35,268 bases of DNA, taken from assembly GCA_020253595.1 (NCBI GenBank), contig JADCBH010000372.1, positions 1 to 35,268 on the forward strand, written 5' to 3'. Position 1 is the stretch's first letter. Every line of letters begins with the position of its first letter. The notes beneath the pieces are model-generated. The model did no database searches, was not told the DNA's origin, and saw nothing but the letters and a program-made list of their open reading frames with translations. This stretch comes from Brevundimonas sp. Its GTDB lineage: Bacteria; Pseudomonadota; Alphaproteobacteria; Caulobacterales; Caulobacteraceae. Both the position numbers and the translations under genes were made by a program. Positions 35,253-35,268 of this stretch are shown piece after piece.

Positions 35253-35268
35253 AGATCGGAAGAGCACA
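35253..35268 (+). other. Illumina adapter left at the contig end (not genomic)
   Basis: The final 16 bases AGATCGGAAGAGCACA equal the start of the standard Illumina TruSeq read-1 adapter. They interrupt prfA exactly where homologues continue SERIRTYN; the translated tail QIGRA is therefore artificial. Confidence 0.97.

Overview
The window looks like core chromosome of a high-G+C alphaproteobacterium of the Caulobacteraceae, most likely Brevundimonas or a close relative. The grounds are strong G/C bias at third codon positions, alphaproteobacterial families (DUF4167, YbjN-type secreted protein, DUF4893-type lipoprotein, AFG1/ZapE ATPase, a short GreA/GreB factor), and promoter elements close to the Caulobacter housekeeping consensus (TTGACGS, 10-14 nt, GCTANAWC). 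No insertion sequence, phage gene, CRISPR array, tRNA or rRNA was found. The genus is inference; no database was searched. Both ends are cut inside genes. The last 16 bases are Illumina adapter, so this is one contig of a draft assembly.

Layout, left to right: the last codons of a UbiH/COQ6-type hydroxylase; clpB (-) behind a possible heat-shock promoter, divergent from a LysE/RhtB exporter (+); a TonB-dependent receptor (-); a Tat-type secreted serine hydrolase and a LolA-like carrier (+); a 492-base gap holding a strong terminator, a possible sRNA and a promoter with a long leader; DUF4167, a lipoprotein and an FAD monooxygenase that appears to start at CTG (+); ftsK (-); an inverted-repeat region; ubiH (+); a YbjN protein and zapE (-); asd and rarD (+); a flavoprotein-esterase operon (-); a Gre factor (+).

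The middle right holds the least ordinary unit: gpmA, a shortened RibD-like deaminase and two tandem pentapeptide-repeat paralogues, all on the minus strand. Next come phosphomannomutase/phosphoglucomutase (+), a TVP38/TMEM64 membrane protein in overlap with an orphan histidine kinase (-), the classic rpmH-rnpA-yidC-engB cluster (+), a TauE/SafE permease (-) and a truncated prfA (+).

The genes sit in short units of one to four that alternate strand, with little space between them. Cotranscribed neighbours often share a 4-nt ATGA overlap. Three of the eight convergent pairs share a single CTAG as both stop codons. Functional themes are proteostasis (ClpB, ZapE), envelope biogenesis (LolA-like, YidC, TonB receptor, TVP38), division and chromosome segregation (FtsK), ubiquinone synthesis (UbiH), translation (L34, RnpA, EngB, RF1) and central metabolism (Asd, GpmA, PMM/PGM). 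The best candidate for something undescribed is the tandem pentapeptide pair with its conserved header and hinge, together with the adjacent RibD-like protein.
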